A stretch of DNA of 64,000 nt from positions 44,283,899 to 44,347,898 of the forward strand of contig OX104125.1 of NCBI GenBank assembly GCA_944474755.1, in the 5' to 3' direction. The DNA comes from Limnoperna fortunei. Lineage: Eukaryota > Mollusca > Bivalvia > Mytilida > Modiolidae. A program made the position numbers and the translations under genes. Below, one piece after another: positions 1 to 12,500 of this stretch (the stretch's first letter is position 1; each line of letters begins with the position of its first letter). The notes under the pieces are model-generated. The model worked only from the letters and a program-made list of their open reading frames with translations, had not been told where the DNA came from and did not search any database.

Positions 1-171
1 GTTTTTATCATGGGTCAGAGCAGGGATATTTGTCCAGACTGAGCAAATGATTTTTTCTACTGTTCTAATATCCGCCTTTTTTATCCCCCCCCCACCCCCA
101 TAGTGTTTACAACCCTATATAACTTTTTTTTTAAAGTATGTTGACTCCGATACAAAAGAAAGTGTGTCCAA

Positions 172-1455
172 AACTAGTAGTTCTAGTCCTCTAGTAAAAA
201 TGGTTGGTTCTTAGTCCTCCCCTAAATAAAAAATGGTTGGTTCTTAGTCCTCCCCTAAATAAAAAATGGTTAGTTCCTAGTCCTCTCCTAAATAAAAAAT
301 GGTTGGTTCTTAGTCCTCCCCTAAATAAAAAATGGTAGGTTCCTAGTCCTCCCTAAATAAAAAATGGTTGGTTCCTAGTCCTCCCCTAAATAAAAAATGG
401 TTGGTTCTTAGTCCTCCCCTAAATAAAAAATGGTTGGTTCTTAGTCCTCCCCTAAATAAAAAATGGTTGGTTCCTAGTCCTCCCCTAAATAACAAATGGT
501 TGGTTCTTAGTCTTCCCCTAAATAAAAAATGGTTGGTTCTTAGTCCTCCCCTAAATAAAAAATGGTTGGTTCTTAGTCCTCCCCTAAATAAAAAATTGTT
601 AGTTCCTAGTCCTCTCCTAAATAAAAAATGGTTAGTTCTTAGTCCTCCCCTAAATAAAAAATGGTTAGTTCCTAGTCCTCCCCTAAATAAAAAATGGTTG
701 GTTCTTAGTCCTCCCCTAAATAAAAAATGGTTGGTTCTTAGTCCTCCCCTAAATAAAAAATGGTTAGTTCCTAGTCCTCCCCTATATAAAAAATGGTTGG
801 TACCTAGTCCTCCCCTAAATAAAAAATGGTTGGTTCTTAGTCCTCCCCTAAATAAAAAATGGTTCATTCCTAGTCCTCCCCTAAATAAAAAATGGTTGGT
901 TCTTAGTCCTCCCATAAATAAAAAATGGTTCGTTCCTAGTCCTCCCCTAAATAAAAAATGGTTGGTTCTTAGTCCTCCCCTAAATAAAAAATGGTTAGTT
1001 CCTAGTCCTGCCCTAAATAAAAAATGGTTGGTTCTTAGTCCTCCCCTAAATAAAAAATGGTTGGTACCTAGTCCTCCCCTAAATAAAAAATGGTTAGTTC
1101 CTAGTCCTCCCCTAAATAAAAAATGGTTGGTTCTTAGTCCTCCCCTAAATAAAAAAAGGTTGGTTCTTAGTCCTCACCTAAATAAAAAATGGTTGGTTCT
1201 TAGTCCTCCCCTAAATAAAAAATTGTTAGTTCCTAGTCCTCCCTTAAATAAAAAATGGTTAGTTCCTAGTCTCCCCTAAATAAAAAATGGTTGGTTCTTA
1301 GTCCTCCCCTAAATAAAAAATGGTTGGTTCTTAGTCCTCCCCTAAATAAAAAATTGTTAGTTCCTAGTCCTCCCCTAAATAAAAAATGGTTAGTTCTTAG
1401 TCCTCCCCTAACTAAAAAATGGTAGGTTCCTAGTCCTCCCCTAAATAAAAAATTG
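172..1455. repeat. 33-bp minisatellite, ~38 copies
   Basis: Head-to-tail units of the type TGGTTGGTTCTTAGTCCTCC plus CCTAAATAAAAAA. Units alternate irregularly between TTCTTAG and TTCCTAG forms, with some TTAGTT variants. A single further unit occurs at 2736-2765 beyond the adjoining element. The 33-bp period keeps long reading frames open on both strands (11-residue repeats), but these are periodicity artefacts. Confidence 0.95.
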
Positions 1456-2735
1456 AAGAATGTGTCCATGGGACACGGATGCCCCCGCTAAAGGAAGTCC
1501 CAAACAGGAAGTAGTTGTCCAACAGGTCTGAAAGTCGCTTAGGACGTTCAACTTGTGATACTTAACCACCCTGCCAAATTTCAAATTGTTCTAATGTACG
1601 GTTTCTGAGTAAAGCTCGACGGAAATTTTCATACTCGTGTTGATACATTTTCAAATCGGCCCAGTCGAAAACAGGAAGTAGTTGTCCGACAGGTCTGAAA
1701 GTCGCTTAGGACGTACAACTTGTGATACTGAACTACCCTGCCAAATTTCAAATTGTTCTTGTGTACGGTTTCTGAGAAAAGCTTGACGGAAATTTTCATA
1801 CTCATGTTAACACATTTTCATATCGGCCCATTCGCAAACAGGAAGTAGTTGTCCGACAGGTCTGAAAGTCGCTTAGGACGTACAACAAGTGATACTGAAG
1901 CACCCTGCCAAATTCCAAATTGTTCTTGTGTACGATTTCTGAGAAAAGCTTGACGGAAATTTTCATACTCATGTTAACACATTTTCATATTGGCCCAGTC
2001 GCAACAGGAAGTAGTTGTCCGACAGGTCTGAAAGTCGCTTAGGACGTACAACTTGTGATACTGAACCACAATGCCAAATTTCAAATTGTTCTCATGTACG
2101 GTTTCTGAGAAAAGCTTGACAGAAATTTTCATACTCATGTTAACACATTTTCATATCGGCCCAGTCCCAAACAGGAAGTAGTTGTCCGACAGGTCTGAAA
2201 GTTGCTTAGGACGTACAACTTGTGATACTGAACCACCCTGCCAAATTTCAAATTGTTCTCATGTACGGTTTCTGAGAAAAGCTTGACGGAAATTTTCATA
2301 CTCATGTTAACACATTTTCATATCGGCCCAGTCACAAACAGGAAGCAGTTGTCCGACAGGTCTGAAAGTCGCTTAGGATGTACAACTTGTGATACTGAAC
2401 CACCCTGCCAAATTTCAAATTATTCTGATGTACGGTTTCTGAGAAAAGCTTGACGGAAATTTTCATACTCATGTTAACACATTTTCATATCGGTCCAGTC
2501 CCAAACAGGAAGTAGTTGTCCGACAGGTCTGAAATTCGCTTAGGACGTACAACTTGTGATACTGAACCACCCTGCCAAATTTCAAATTGTTCTCATGTAC
2601 GGTTTCTGAGAAAAGCTTGACGGAAATTCGTACGGACGTACAGACGGACGGACGGACGGAAGGAAGGACAGACGGACGGACGGACGGACATGAGTAAAAC
2701 TTAATGCCCCCCGACATGTCGTCGTGGGGGCATAA
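1456..2735. repeat. Composite element: seven ~167-bp repeats with short inverted termini
   Basis: Seven tandem copies, ~167 bp apart (starting near 1501, 1671, 1838, 2004, 2170, 2336, 2502), share AAACAGGAAGTAGTTGTCC, a GGTCTGAAAGTCGCTTAGGA segment and TCTGAGAAAAGCTTGACGG. The block ends in a (GACG/GACA)n run. ATGCCCCC at 1479-1486 is matched in inverted form by GGGGGCAT at 2726-2733. One 33-bp unit of the neighbouring array lies on the far side, so the block looks inserted into that array. The same family recurs at 48185-48480 and 48870-49235. Confidence 0.85.
2704..2733. other. Terminal hairpin
   Basis: ATGCCCCC and GGGGGCAT flank a CGACATGTCG palindrome, forming a GC-rich stem at the end of the composite element in otherwise AT-rich DNA. 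Confidence 0.7.
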
Positions 2736-3348
2736 AAATGGTTGGTTCCTAGTCCTCCCTTAGGACTGCAAATTGTCTTCAGAAAACTCCTGGATTTTTT
2801 TTCCTTTCATTTCTTTAGGGTAATCGCATGTGTAATGTATGTTGCTTCTCTATATATTATTTATAGAAAATGTTAGTTTTCCTTTTATTTTTGAATAAAA
2901 ACCAAATATGACATTAACCAAAAAATATTTGGGTGTGAGGCAAGTAGCATAACGCTGAAGAATCAGGCAATAGGGAAAATGAATTAAATCTTTCTTTTGT
3001 TGTATATTACAATTTACTGTTTTCTTTTTACACTGCCAGAAAACAAACAGGCAGATACATTTACATTTACATTTTTCAATGATTTTCACTGATATGTATT
3101 CAGTTATCTCCCTTTAACATTGGTTTATTGTATAAATTACCTGTGCAAAATTTCATATTGAAATATTTAAATAATTTTATTTCTGATTGTCAAACATGAA
3201 ATATTGTATAATTATATTAAATTAACCAAAATTCGTTGTCATGGTGACACAAGTAAAACAGCCAGGTTACACAAGTGGGGTTTGCATGAAAAAAAAATGT
3301 TTGTATTCTAAACATAAATATTAAAAATTAAAATATTTTTCAACTTAC

Positions 3349-3517
3349 AATGAGATTTATAATATGCAACAGGAGGTGTTGGAGCACTAATGTCGCCATT
3401 TGGTGTCTCGGCGCGGATTCTGAACAGATAATCCTTCTTTGGCATCAAATCTGTGATGGTATGTTCAGTCATGGTTATTCCCCTTGCTAATGGTCGCCAG
3501 TTCCTATATGGTGCTTC
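3349..3517 (-). CDS. Exon: second half of FN3 domain 14
   Basis: A 169-nt exon, acceptor ttctgcag, phase 0 in and phase 1 out, donor T|GTAAGT. It encodes NWRPLARGITMTEHTITDL, PKKDYLFRIRAETPNG and ISAPTPPVAYY, completing the domain begun at 4414-4550 (about 102 residues in total). It leaves in the phase used by the rest of the gene, so further exons are expected left of the window. Confidence 0.8.
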
Positions 3518-6500
3518 CTGCAGAATACAAAATAAAATTATTGGTATTAAGTGTTTGTCACAACAGGGCTACCATCTTCTAGTTTCAATGGAAATTACTT
3601 TAAAATGATGTTTGTCTGTTTGACAGAACTGTACAATCCTGTTAAATGAAGGTAATAACAAAATACTGAACGCAGAGGAAACTGTAAAAAAAAACACATT
3701 CCACAAATCAAAGTCTGAGAAACCAGCAGATTCCAGAACTAACAACCAAAAATATAGTAACTACAGCAATGGTCCAGACTCTGTACAGGCATTTCAAAAG
3801 AAACGATAGGTTAAACCAGGTTTTATAGCATGCCAAAACTCCATTACAGTAGTGAGGTGGACTGGTGATTAACACGGATGGATATCATATACCACTAATT
3901 AGTAATAGGTGTATCCAAAAATCATCTTAGCACTCACTGTTAATTTAACTACCTTATTTGTCAAAAGAAACTACACTATTTACCAATATATCCATTTCCA
4001 CAAGGGAGATAACTTGAAGAATGCTATTACATGTAAATCTAATGGCAATGGCACAACTGAATGAGCATTATGTACCCATTAGTTAAACATCCTTTTTTAA
4101 TTTGTGAGGCTATTATATAATGTAAAAAACAGTTTGATTATGTCTTGGAGGGATATTTGCCTAAAATACTAGTCTAGAGATGAACAATTTCCTGAGGCAT
4201 TTTCATTTTATTTAGTTTGCCATCAGAAAGAAAGTTTTTCTTATATTTCTCTGACATATTCAGTGTTTTACATCCCCTTAGATCCCAATCTGACAGTGGC
4301 ATACTTGGTTTACAGAAGTTAAATGACACAGAATTATTATTTTAAAGAGAAATGAAAGATGTCAAGAAGCATATTTTTCTATTTTCTAACAATAAAGCAG
4401 AAGTCACTCAAACCTGTAATTCGATCTGATAGGTCAAAGGCTCATTGTAGTTGTGGAAAGGTGGCGTGTATACTCTGTGCCAACGTAACCTGGCTGTCGT
4501 AGGATCCTCATCAAAGATTTCTGGATGTGTAATCGGAACTCCTGGCCTAACTGAAAAAAAAAAAGCAAATCAGACATTATTGATAAAATTTCGAAATAAA
4601 AAATGAGTGGATCCAAAATGTCCGTTTCACGTCACTTTCAGCAAATTTTGACATATGGTATCCAGTTTTGATTAATTCAGTATTAACTACAAAAAATATT
4701 GTTTCCATTTAGGCATAACAAAATTTTCATTGTACACATTGTATGATCTGCATAGTTAATACTGAGTATATAAAGTAAAACATTAGAATAAGATTAAATT
4801 TTAATTTGTGTAATTTTTCTTTTTTGAAAAAGATCAACATACAAAATCTGTAAGTTATTTGCTGACTAAATAAAATGAAAATGCCTCAAGAAATATATAA
4901 CATCACATGAAAACAATGCTGCCACAATTTTTTGTTCTTCCATTTTCTGATAGAAAATATTTTCTAACCAATCAAAAGTTAGTATTCACTTTGTTCTTAC
5001 AGTCTGACATGAAGGAAAATAATTAATTAGCAATCAAATGTAAATGTTGATCTTACCAAATTCAGGCAGATATTAAAAATAGATTTAAGTTTTTTTTTAG
5101 TTTTTATAATCAATAGTTTTCAGAAATCTTAATTAAACCTAAAATAACTAATTACCAAGCTCAAGAACAACATTCCAACCTGTCTCCACCTTTCAGAAAT
5201 TGTGTTACTGACAGACAGCAATTCGATAAAGGTTCAATTTAACTTTCCAGAGCATCTGGTCTGGACCCAGGAACAGTTTTATTGGGATAAGTGTTACTCA
5301 ATTTTTGTCTTTTTTGTTGTTGTCTACTCTATTGTCTAACCATGGTTTTGTCTGTCCCTGACTTTTCTCCCCTGTTTAACCAATGTTTTTTCTGTCCACG
5401 ACTTATCTCCCCTGTTTAACCATGGTTTTGTCTGTCCCTGACTTGTCTCCCCTGTTTAACCAGTTTGTTCTGTCCCTGACTTATCTCCCCTGTTTAACCA
5501 TATGGTTTTGTGTGTCCCTGACTTATCTCCCCTGTTTAACCATGGTTTTGTCTGTCCATGACTTATCTCCCCTGTTTAACCATATGGTTTTGTGTGTCCC
5601 TGACTTATCTCCCCTGTTTAACCATGGTTTTGTCTGTCCATGGTACATATAGTTTCCTGAACAGCTTTTGTTTTACCATGGTTTTTTCTGTCCCTGACTT
5701 ATCTCCCTTGTTTAACCATGGTTGTGTCTGTCCCTGACTTATCTCCCCTGTTTAACCATATGGTTTTGTGTCCCTGACTCATCTCCCCTGATTAACCATG
5801 GTTTTGTCTGTCCATGGTATATATAGTTTCCTGAACACCTTTTGTTTAACCATGGTTTTGTCTGTCCCTGACTTATCCCCCCTGTTTAACCTTGGTTTTG
5901 TCTGTCCCGGACTTATCTCCCCTGTTTAACCATATGGTTTTGTCTGTCCATGGTATATATAGTTTCCTGAACACCTTTTGTTTAACCATGGTTTTTTTCT
6001 GTATGTACACGAGAATTACAGCAGACATAAGTATTTATAACCTCATTATTACACACTTCATTTCTATTCTGAAATGTTAAAAAATTTTTTGTCTGTTCAG
6101 AAATGTTTGTTTTGTTTTAATAATGCTTAATGCCTCTTTCAGCATTTTATCAACTATATCATGGCATCCAGTTTTTATTGGAGGAGGATGATGGATCAGA
6201 GTAGCCAAAGAAAACCCAGAAATTCAGTAGAAAAACAGTCAATCCTTGTCATTTAAGATTGGAGTGAAGCTTAACCCTGCCAGCAGTAAAATTAGAACCT
6301 GCAACCTCAGTGTTGTCTGGCAAGAGATCAATAAAAGACTAACTACCTTAACCACTCGACCATCAAGACACCTGCTCAGAAATGAATACAACCCAGTAAT
6401 ACCAAGAATTTGGTCTGCTCCGCCTCCTTATGTTTAAGATCAATACTGAGCTAAGCTAAATTGGGATAACATGAAATGCTGTTTGTGGAAACTCCATGAA

Positions 6501-9500
6501 ATTCTGATCTTTCTGCTTTGTTGCAGGAAGCTTAAACCATCAGTTAATCGAATTTTCTGCTCTGAATATTGCCATAGGAAGAGGGATTTACAGATATTGT
6601 AGTTAAATGTTAACTTAATATACATTAAGCATTTTTCTGAGATTATCCAATCAAACATGACCAATAGGTATCAAGATTTTAATATCAGAATCAGTAATTT
6701 TTCAGATATATTGTGGAGGTTCATTTGCCTAAGAAAACTTACTAGTCTTAGGTAAAAACACCAATTCTGATAAGTAATGAATAAACATTATCCATGAATA
6801 ATAAGAATCCGAGTCTAAGAATAAGATAAAAAGTGCTTGACACTGCATGGTTTTTTCACTTCGATATCCATTTTTATCCCAAATTAACTTTGTTCATTTG
6901 AAAGGTGTTTTTTTGCCATTTTCACCAATTTTTTTGCAATATAATGTCCCAAAATATACGTGTTCAGAAAAATGTTCATTTACTAAAAGTCGTGTGGTCA
7001 TTTTAAATACACACCCAGTTAAACAGGAATATTTTAAGTACAATTTCTTATGAATTAGTTTTGTCCTATTTAGTGTCATGACACTCAAGGGAGACAATTT
7101 TGCTAAATAATATCCCACAATGCATCATCATTCATTTGGCTAAATATCCCACAATGCATCATCATTCATTTGGCTAAATATCCCACAATGCATCATCATT
7201 CATGGTATTGGTGTAATGGTGTAGGACCACCATAGATTTTTTACTCTTCGGCTATATTAAAATTTGATAATTTTGACTTATCCTAGAAAATTTACCTTTG
7301 TTTCAAATTAAGTGACACTTCTGTCCCCTATAAAAATGCACTGGCTGAACATTCTGTCAAAATTTCACAATATGTTTCATTGCATATAAGAAAAAACGCT
7401 CAACCTGAAGTCCATGTGGTCTAAAAATCTACTTTCACTTTCTATTTCAGTCCAAAAATAGTGCTTGTCCCTACTTGACTCTCAACATTTTTATGTTCAT
7501 TTAAAACCAATAAAACTCTATCCTCAAGTTTCCTAGAATATTCAGCTTTCCAAAAATACCAAATTTATTCTGGTATCATGTGCGGTTCAAATTCTATATG
7601 ATGCAAGAGTGAACCTGTCTGTTGACTAGTACTACTTTTACGTACAACCTCTGGACTGGTTCCCGGTATTTGGTGGTCCTACACCTAAAGAAGATGTTTT
7701 TGTTCAACAAATTAAATAAAATTTTTCCTGGTGTTAGATTTATGTTAGTCGAAACAAATTCTAAAATTTTGTTGAATTCCTTTCAGCGGTTTTCAAGAAA
7801 TGCATGAAAACATACAAAGACCTCACATGCGCGTTATCATGAAAAATTAGCTTGGTGATTAAGAAATGCATTATTCCTTAATTTTTCAATTTCTTAGTTG
7901 CAGATGTAAATAGCAAGCTTGGCAATATACATCCAACACAAATGGACTTATTTCACACATAGAAAGGCACTAATTACATAATTTTATCATAAATTTTGCA
8001 TCTTTTTCAGTTAATTTCACATCCCCCCCCCCTTTTACAAAGTGAGATACTGAGTACCTTCAAACTGTTGGGATAAGACTTTTATCTCTTGAAATACATT
8101 TCAATTAAGAAAAATAGTATGAAACTGTCCTAATTATGCACCTAGTACATCCTGAGAAAGTTTTTGAGTTCAAATTTAAATTTATTGATATTCAGTTGTA
8201 CTATACTTTGGAGGTGTACATTAATAGTTTCTAAACTGAGACTAAAATTTTATGAATTTCATTAAATGCGTTCACTATTCCATTAAGCTTAATAGTTAAA
8301 TGAACATTCCTTACTAAAAAAAACCCACTAAAGTTCACACTGGCATACAAAGAAACAAAATTATATCTTGCTTTGGTATGAAATTGCAAAAATTGGCCAA
8401 TTTCCCATTACTGCTCATGTTTAAGGAATTTTTGACAGAAGTACCATCATCTCAAGGCCCAATTATCTTAACAAGTACAATTATTGCATATGGTTACTAG
8501 TTTACTAACAAATTTACCCTTAGCAAGCATCAGATTAGAAAATAAATAATTTTAGTATTAACCCATGCCAGCAATGTAACCGACTTAAGCCGCAGGTGTA
8601 AAATTGACAAATTCATCTTAAATACACTATTTTTCTGCATACTAGAATGTCTACCAGTTCTAGTTTTATACATTTTGACCCTTTCATTACATCCAAAACC
8701 TAAAACAGGAGTTTATTTCAATTAAACCACATTCTATTAAGCGCGGACCACTGCCGACCCCATAATTTCATACAATATTACATAATACCATATTTAGGCT
8801 GAAATTTGACCCCCACTATAGGTTTTGGCTTTGATAAGCAATTAAAATGATAGTCTTGCTGATTAACCTTCTTTTAGTACCATTTTTATCAAAAGAAATA
8901 GAAGTTGATATACCTGTCTATGGCCTCTTCAGGTGTAGGACCACCATAGATTTTTTACTCTTCGGCTATATTAAAATTTGATAATTTTGACTTATCCTAG
9001 AAAATTTACCTTTGTTTCAAATTAAGTGACACTTCTGTCCCCTATAAAAATGCACTGGCCGAACATTCTGTCAAAATTTCACAATATGTTTCATTGCATA
9101 TAAGAAAAAACGCTCAACCTGAAGTCCATGTGGTCTAAAAATCTACTTTCACTTTCTATTTCAGTCCAAAAATAGTGCTTGTCCCTACTTGACTCTCAAC
9201 ATTTTTATGTTCATTTAAAACCAATAAAACTCTATCCTCAAGTTTCCTAGAATATTCAGCTTTCCAAAAATACCAAATTTATTCTGGTATCATGTGCGGT
9301 TCAAATTCTATATGATGCAAGAGTGAACCTGTCTGTTGACTAGTACTACTTTTACGTACAACCTCTGGACTGGTTCCCGGTATTTGGTGGTCCTACACCT
9401 AATGCATAACCAATATTGACAGATAAATTATACAATATTCAATAAAAAAATTTCCAACATAAAATAATGAATTTTCATTTATATTATTTAATTAAAGCGT

Positions 9501-12500
9501 TAATTAATATAAACAATTCCAGTGACAATTTTTTACTACCTTAATTCTGTAAAAACAACCACAACATAAAAGGTTGTAAAAACAAGTTATAGATGATGAA
9601 AATCATTTCTTTTTTTTATTGTCAAATTAATAATGATATAAGGACAAGTTTTCTTAGTAACATCTCTAATAAAAACTTAGATTTTAACTAGCTTGACTCT
9701 TTTAATAAACTTATAACTATTTTAAATTGTGATATGTTTTGCCCATTATTATAGATTTTATAAAGCAATCTGTAGAGTTGTGAAAATAAGATCCATACTG
9801 GTCAAATCCATACATACTTGCAATTTGTTATGTCAATATTTGTTACATATGAATATATGCTTGTATGTTATGTGTTTTGTTAAAATGTTGTATTGCCATA
9901 GCCTATTTAGGTTATTTTGTTTGCAAATAATAAACTATAAACTATAAACGATAATTCTAGTGCAAGACACTTTTATAAACTTAATGTTACCAAAATGTGT
10001 GTTTTATAAACCAGAAATTTGTATAAAATTAACAGGAACATATCATTTCCCCAGTAATTCCATTCTAAAATGACAGAAATGTTTTACATCAAGAGTATTG
10101 GAACTGATTTGATGTTTTGACGTCTTATGCAATTAAGAGTTAAATCTCACTGCTAGAATGGTGTACTTGAATCCAGTCTTAAATGACAAGGATTTCTAGT
10201 TTTCCTACCGAGGGTCAGTGCGCATGGTATTCTCCTGGCACTGGGGCTTTCTCCCCAATAACAACTGAATGCCACAACATAGCTGAAAAACTGCTGAAAA
10301 GGGGGTTAAACATCATTCCAACAAAAAAAAAACAACATGCAATTTAGAGAAATACACCAAATCCTGGAATACAACATGTGGACTCCACAGTACAAACACA
10401 GGGTTTATGTACCACATGTTACCGACAAAAACTGATAAAACCAAAGCAATAAATAAAGGGTACTGCATGGTAACATAATTAGTACTGACACTTATCGTCA
10501 TGTTAATCATAACCTTTGTTACATACTAATATTCATATAAATATATAGTTGTTGTCGTTGACCTTGACAAATGCTGCAAAGTCAAAAGGTCAAATTTTTG
10601 GTGCTGATAGTGCATGATATAGTAATGTAGAATAAAGGTAAGAACAAAATAAGAATGCCAAGGAAACTGACAAAAAAGACAATCCACAATTTAAAGTCCA
10701 AGGAACTGGCAAACATGAGAACCAACGACCAAAAATACAGCAAATACATCAATAGTCCTGACTTGGTTACAGGGATTTTAAAAGAAATGGTGGTTAAAAC
10801 CAGAAACCCTCAGATTGGAACAGTTAGCAGACGATACTCAATAAAGCCATACAGAAAAATCTTGCAAAACAAAAAAAAATCTCTTTATTTATTTTAAGTG
10901 TTTTCCATTATGTTATAGTAACGTTGAACCTCAGATTGGAACTCAGTTTTCGTACTAAATGTCAGAAGCTTTCCCTGGGTATGCCGGCTTCAATTCCCCC
11001 AATAAAAACTGGACCCTACTGGCATTTATATTCAGGCCCAATGTAGGTAATTGCCACTTATTGCTGACAAATTTTCATGGATCAGTGATGACAGAAAACC
11101 ACCCTCCCCCCCCCCCCCCAAAAAAAAGAAAAAAAATGGATACCGGTGAAAAAAAACCTTATACTGTAAATGTGTTTCTTAAGACAATCCAACTTTAATC
11201 GAGGAGAATGTCAACACCTCATGAAATCATCCTGTTAAAGAAATAGAACTAGTATTTTCTGTACCTAATGAACTGTATTGGGATGTTATGTCATGCCAAA
11301 ATAATTCAGCATTGGCTATTAAGTGTCCAGTACATACTGACCATGTTATAATGACCAGGTTAATTAGATATTAAGCTATATGTATACATCTTGGTCATGT
11401 AGATACATGTAACAATAAATACTTGTATCATTTAATAATAAAATGTAACAAGGTAAATACTGAATGGGATAAGAAATTTCACAATCACACTAGCCTTTCT
11501 ACTTAAAACATGAACCTTTCGTCAGATTACATAAGGAACAATGTTTTCCAATTGTTTTCGGAGTAATATTCATAATATATTTAAAAAAAATAAAATGTGG
11601 GAGTAGCTAGACTTAATTTGTTTTTAATGGACCCTAATAACAGCTAGGCATCATTTATTTTTTATGGACCATATAAACAGCTAAACTTCATTTATTTTAT
11701 AAGGACCCTAATAACAGCAAGCCTTCATTAATTTTATTTGGACCCTAATAACAGCTAGGCTTCATTTATTTTATATGGACCCTAATAACAGCTAGTTTTA
11801 TTTATTTTGTATGGTCCTATAAAATCTGTAATTCTTCATTTATTTTATATAGACCCTTTAAAATATCTCGTATAATACCAGCTAGACTTCATTTATTTTA
11901 TATGGACCCTAATAACAGCTGGACTTCATTTATATCATATGGACCTTATAAAATCTGGTCTAGTAAAAGCTATTATTACTACTATAACATTCACTTAAAC
12001 AAACTGCCAATGATATATTTTGCTGAAATAGTCCAATTCAGAATTAACTAGTCCAATAACGGTATTGGCATGATCGATCTGTATTGGCCCGATTCCAACC
12101 TGTATTTGCCCGATTGATTTGGACTAGTTAATTAATAAGATATCATAAGGTGAAGATTTCTGTTTTGGCCTAGTAATATTAGTCCTTGGCCAGCTGTATT
12201 GTCATTCGGCTGTGCCTCAGGCAAATACAGCAAGTCTTGGACCAATAACTAGGCCAATACAGAAATCATTACGTAATAATATCATTGTCTTCATTTTCTT
12301 TATTTGGACCATATAAAATCTGGTGTAACAGCTCGACTTCATTCACTTTATTTGGACCCTATAACATATGGTCTAATAACAGGTAGTCTTTCTTTATTTT
12401 GTATGAAACCTAATTAATCTGGTATAATAAAAGCTAGTCTTAATTTATTTAAAATGGACCCTATTAATTGTGGTCTAATAACAGCTAGACTTCTTTTATT

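Noticed and set aside
343..1469. Long 11-residue-repeat reading frames on both strands (LVLSPPLNKKW / GGLRTNHFLFR)
   Set aside because: They are a by-product of a 33-bp unit lacking stops; both strands are open, units vary freely, and there is no start context or splice framing.
10655..10897. 80-residue plus-strand frame
   Set aside because: It falls across a dispersed repeat that is not open in its other copies.
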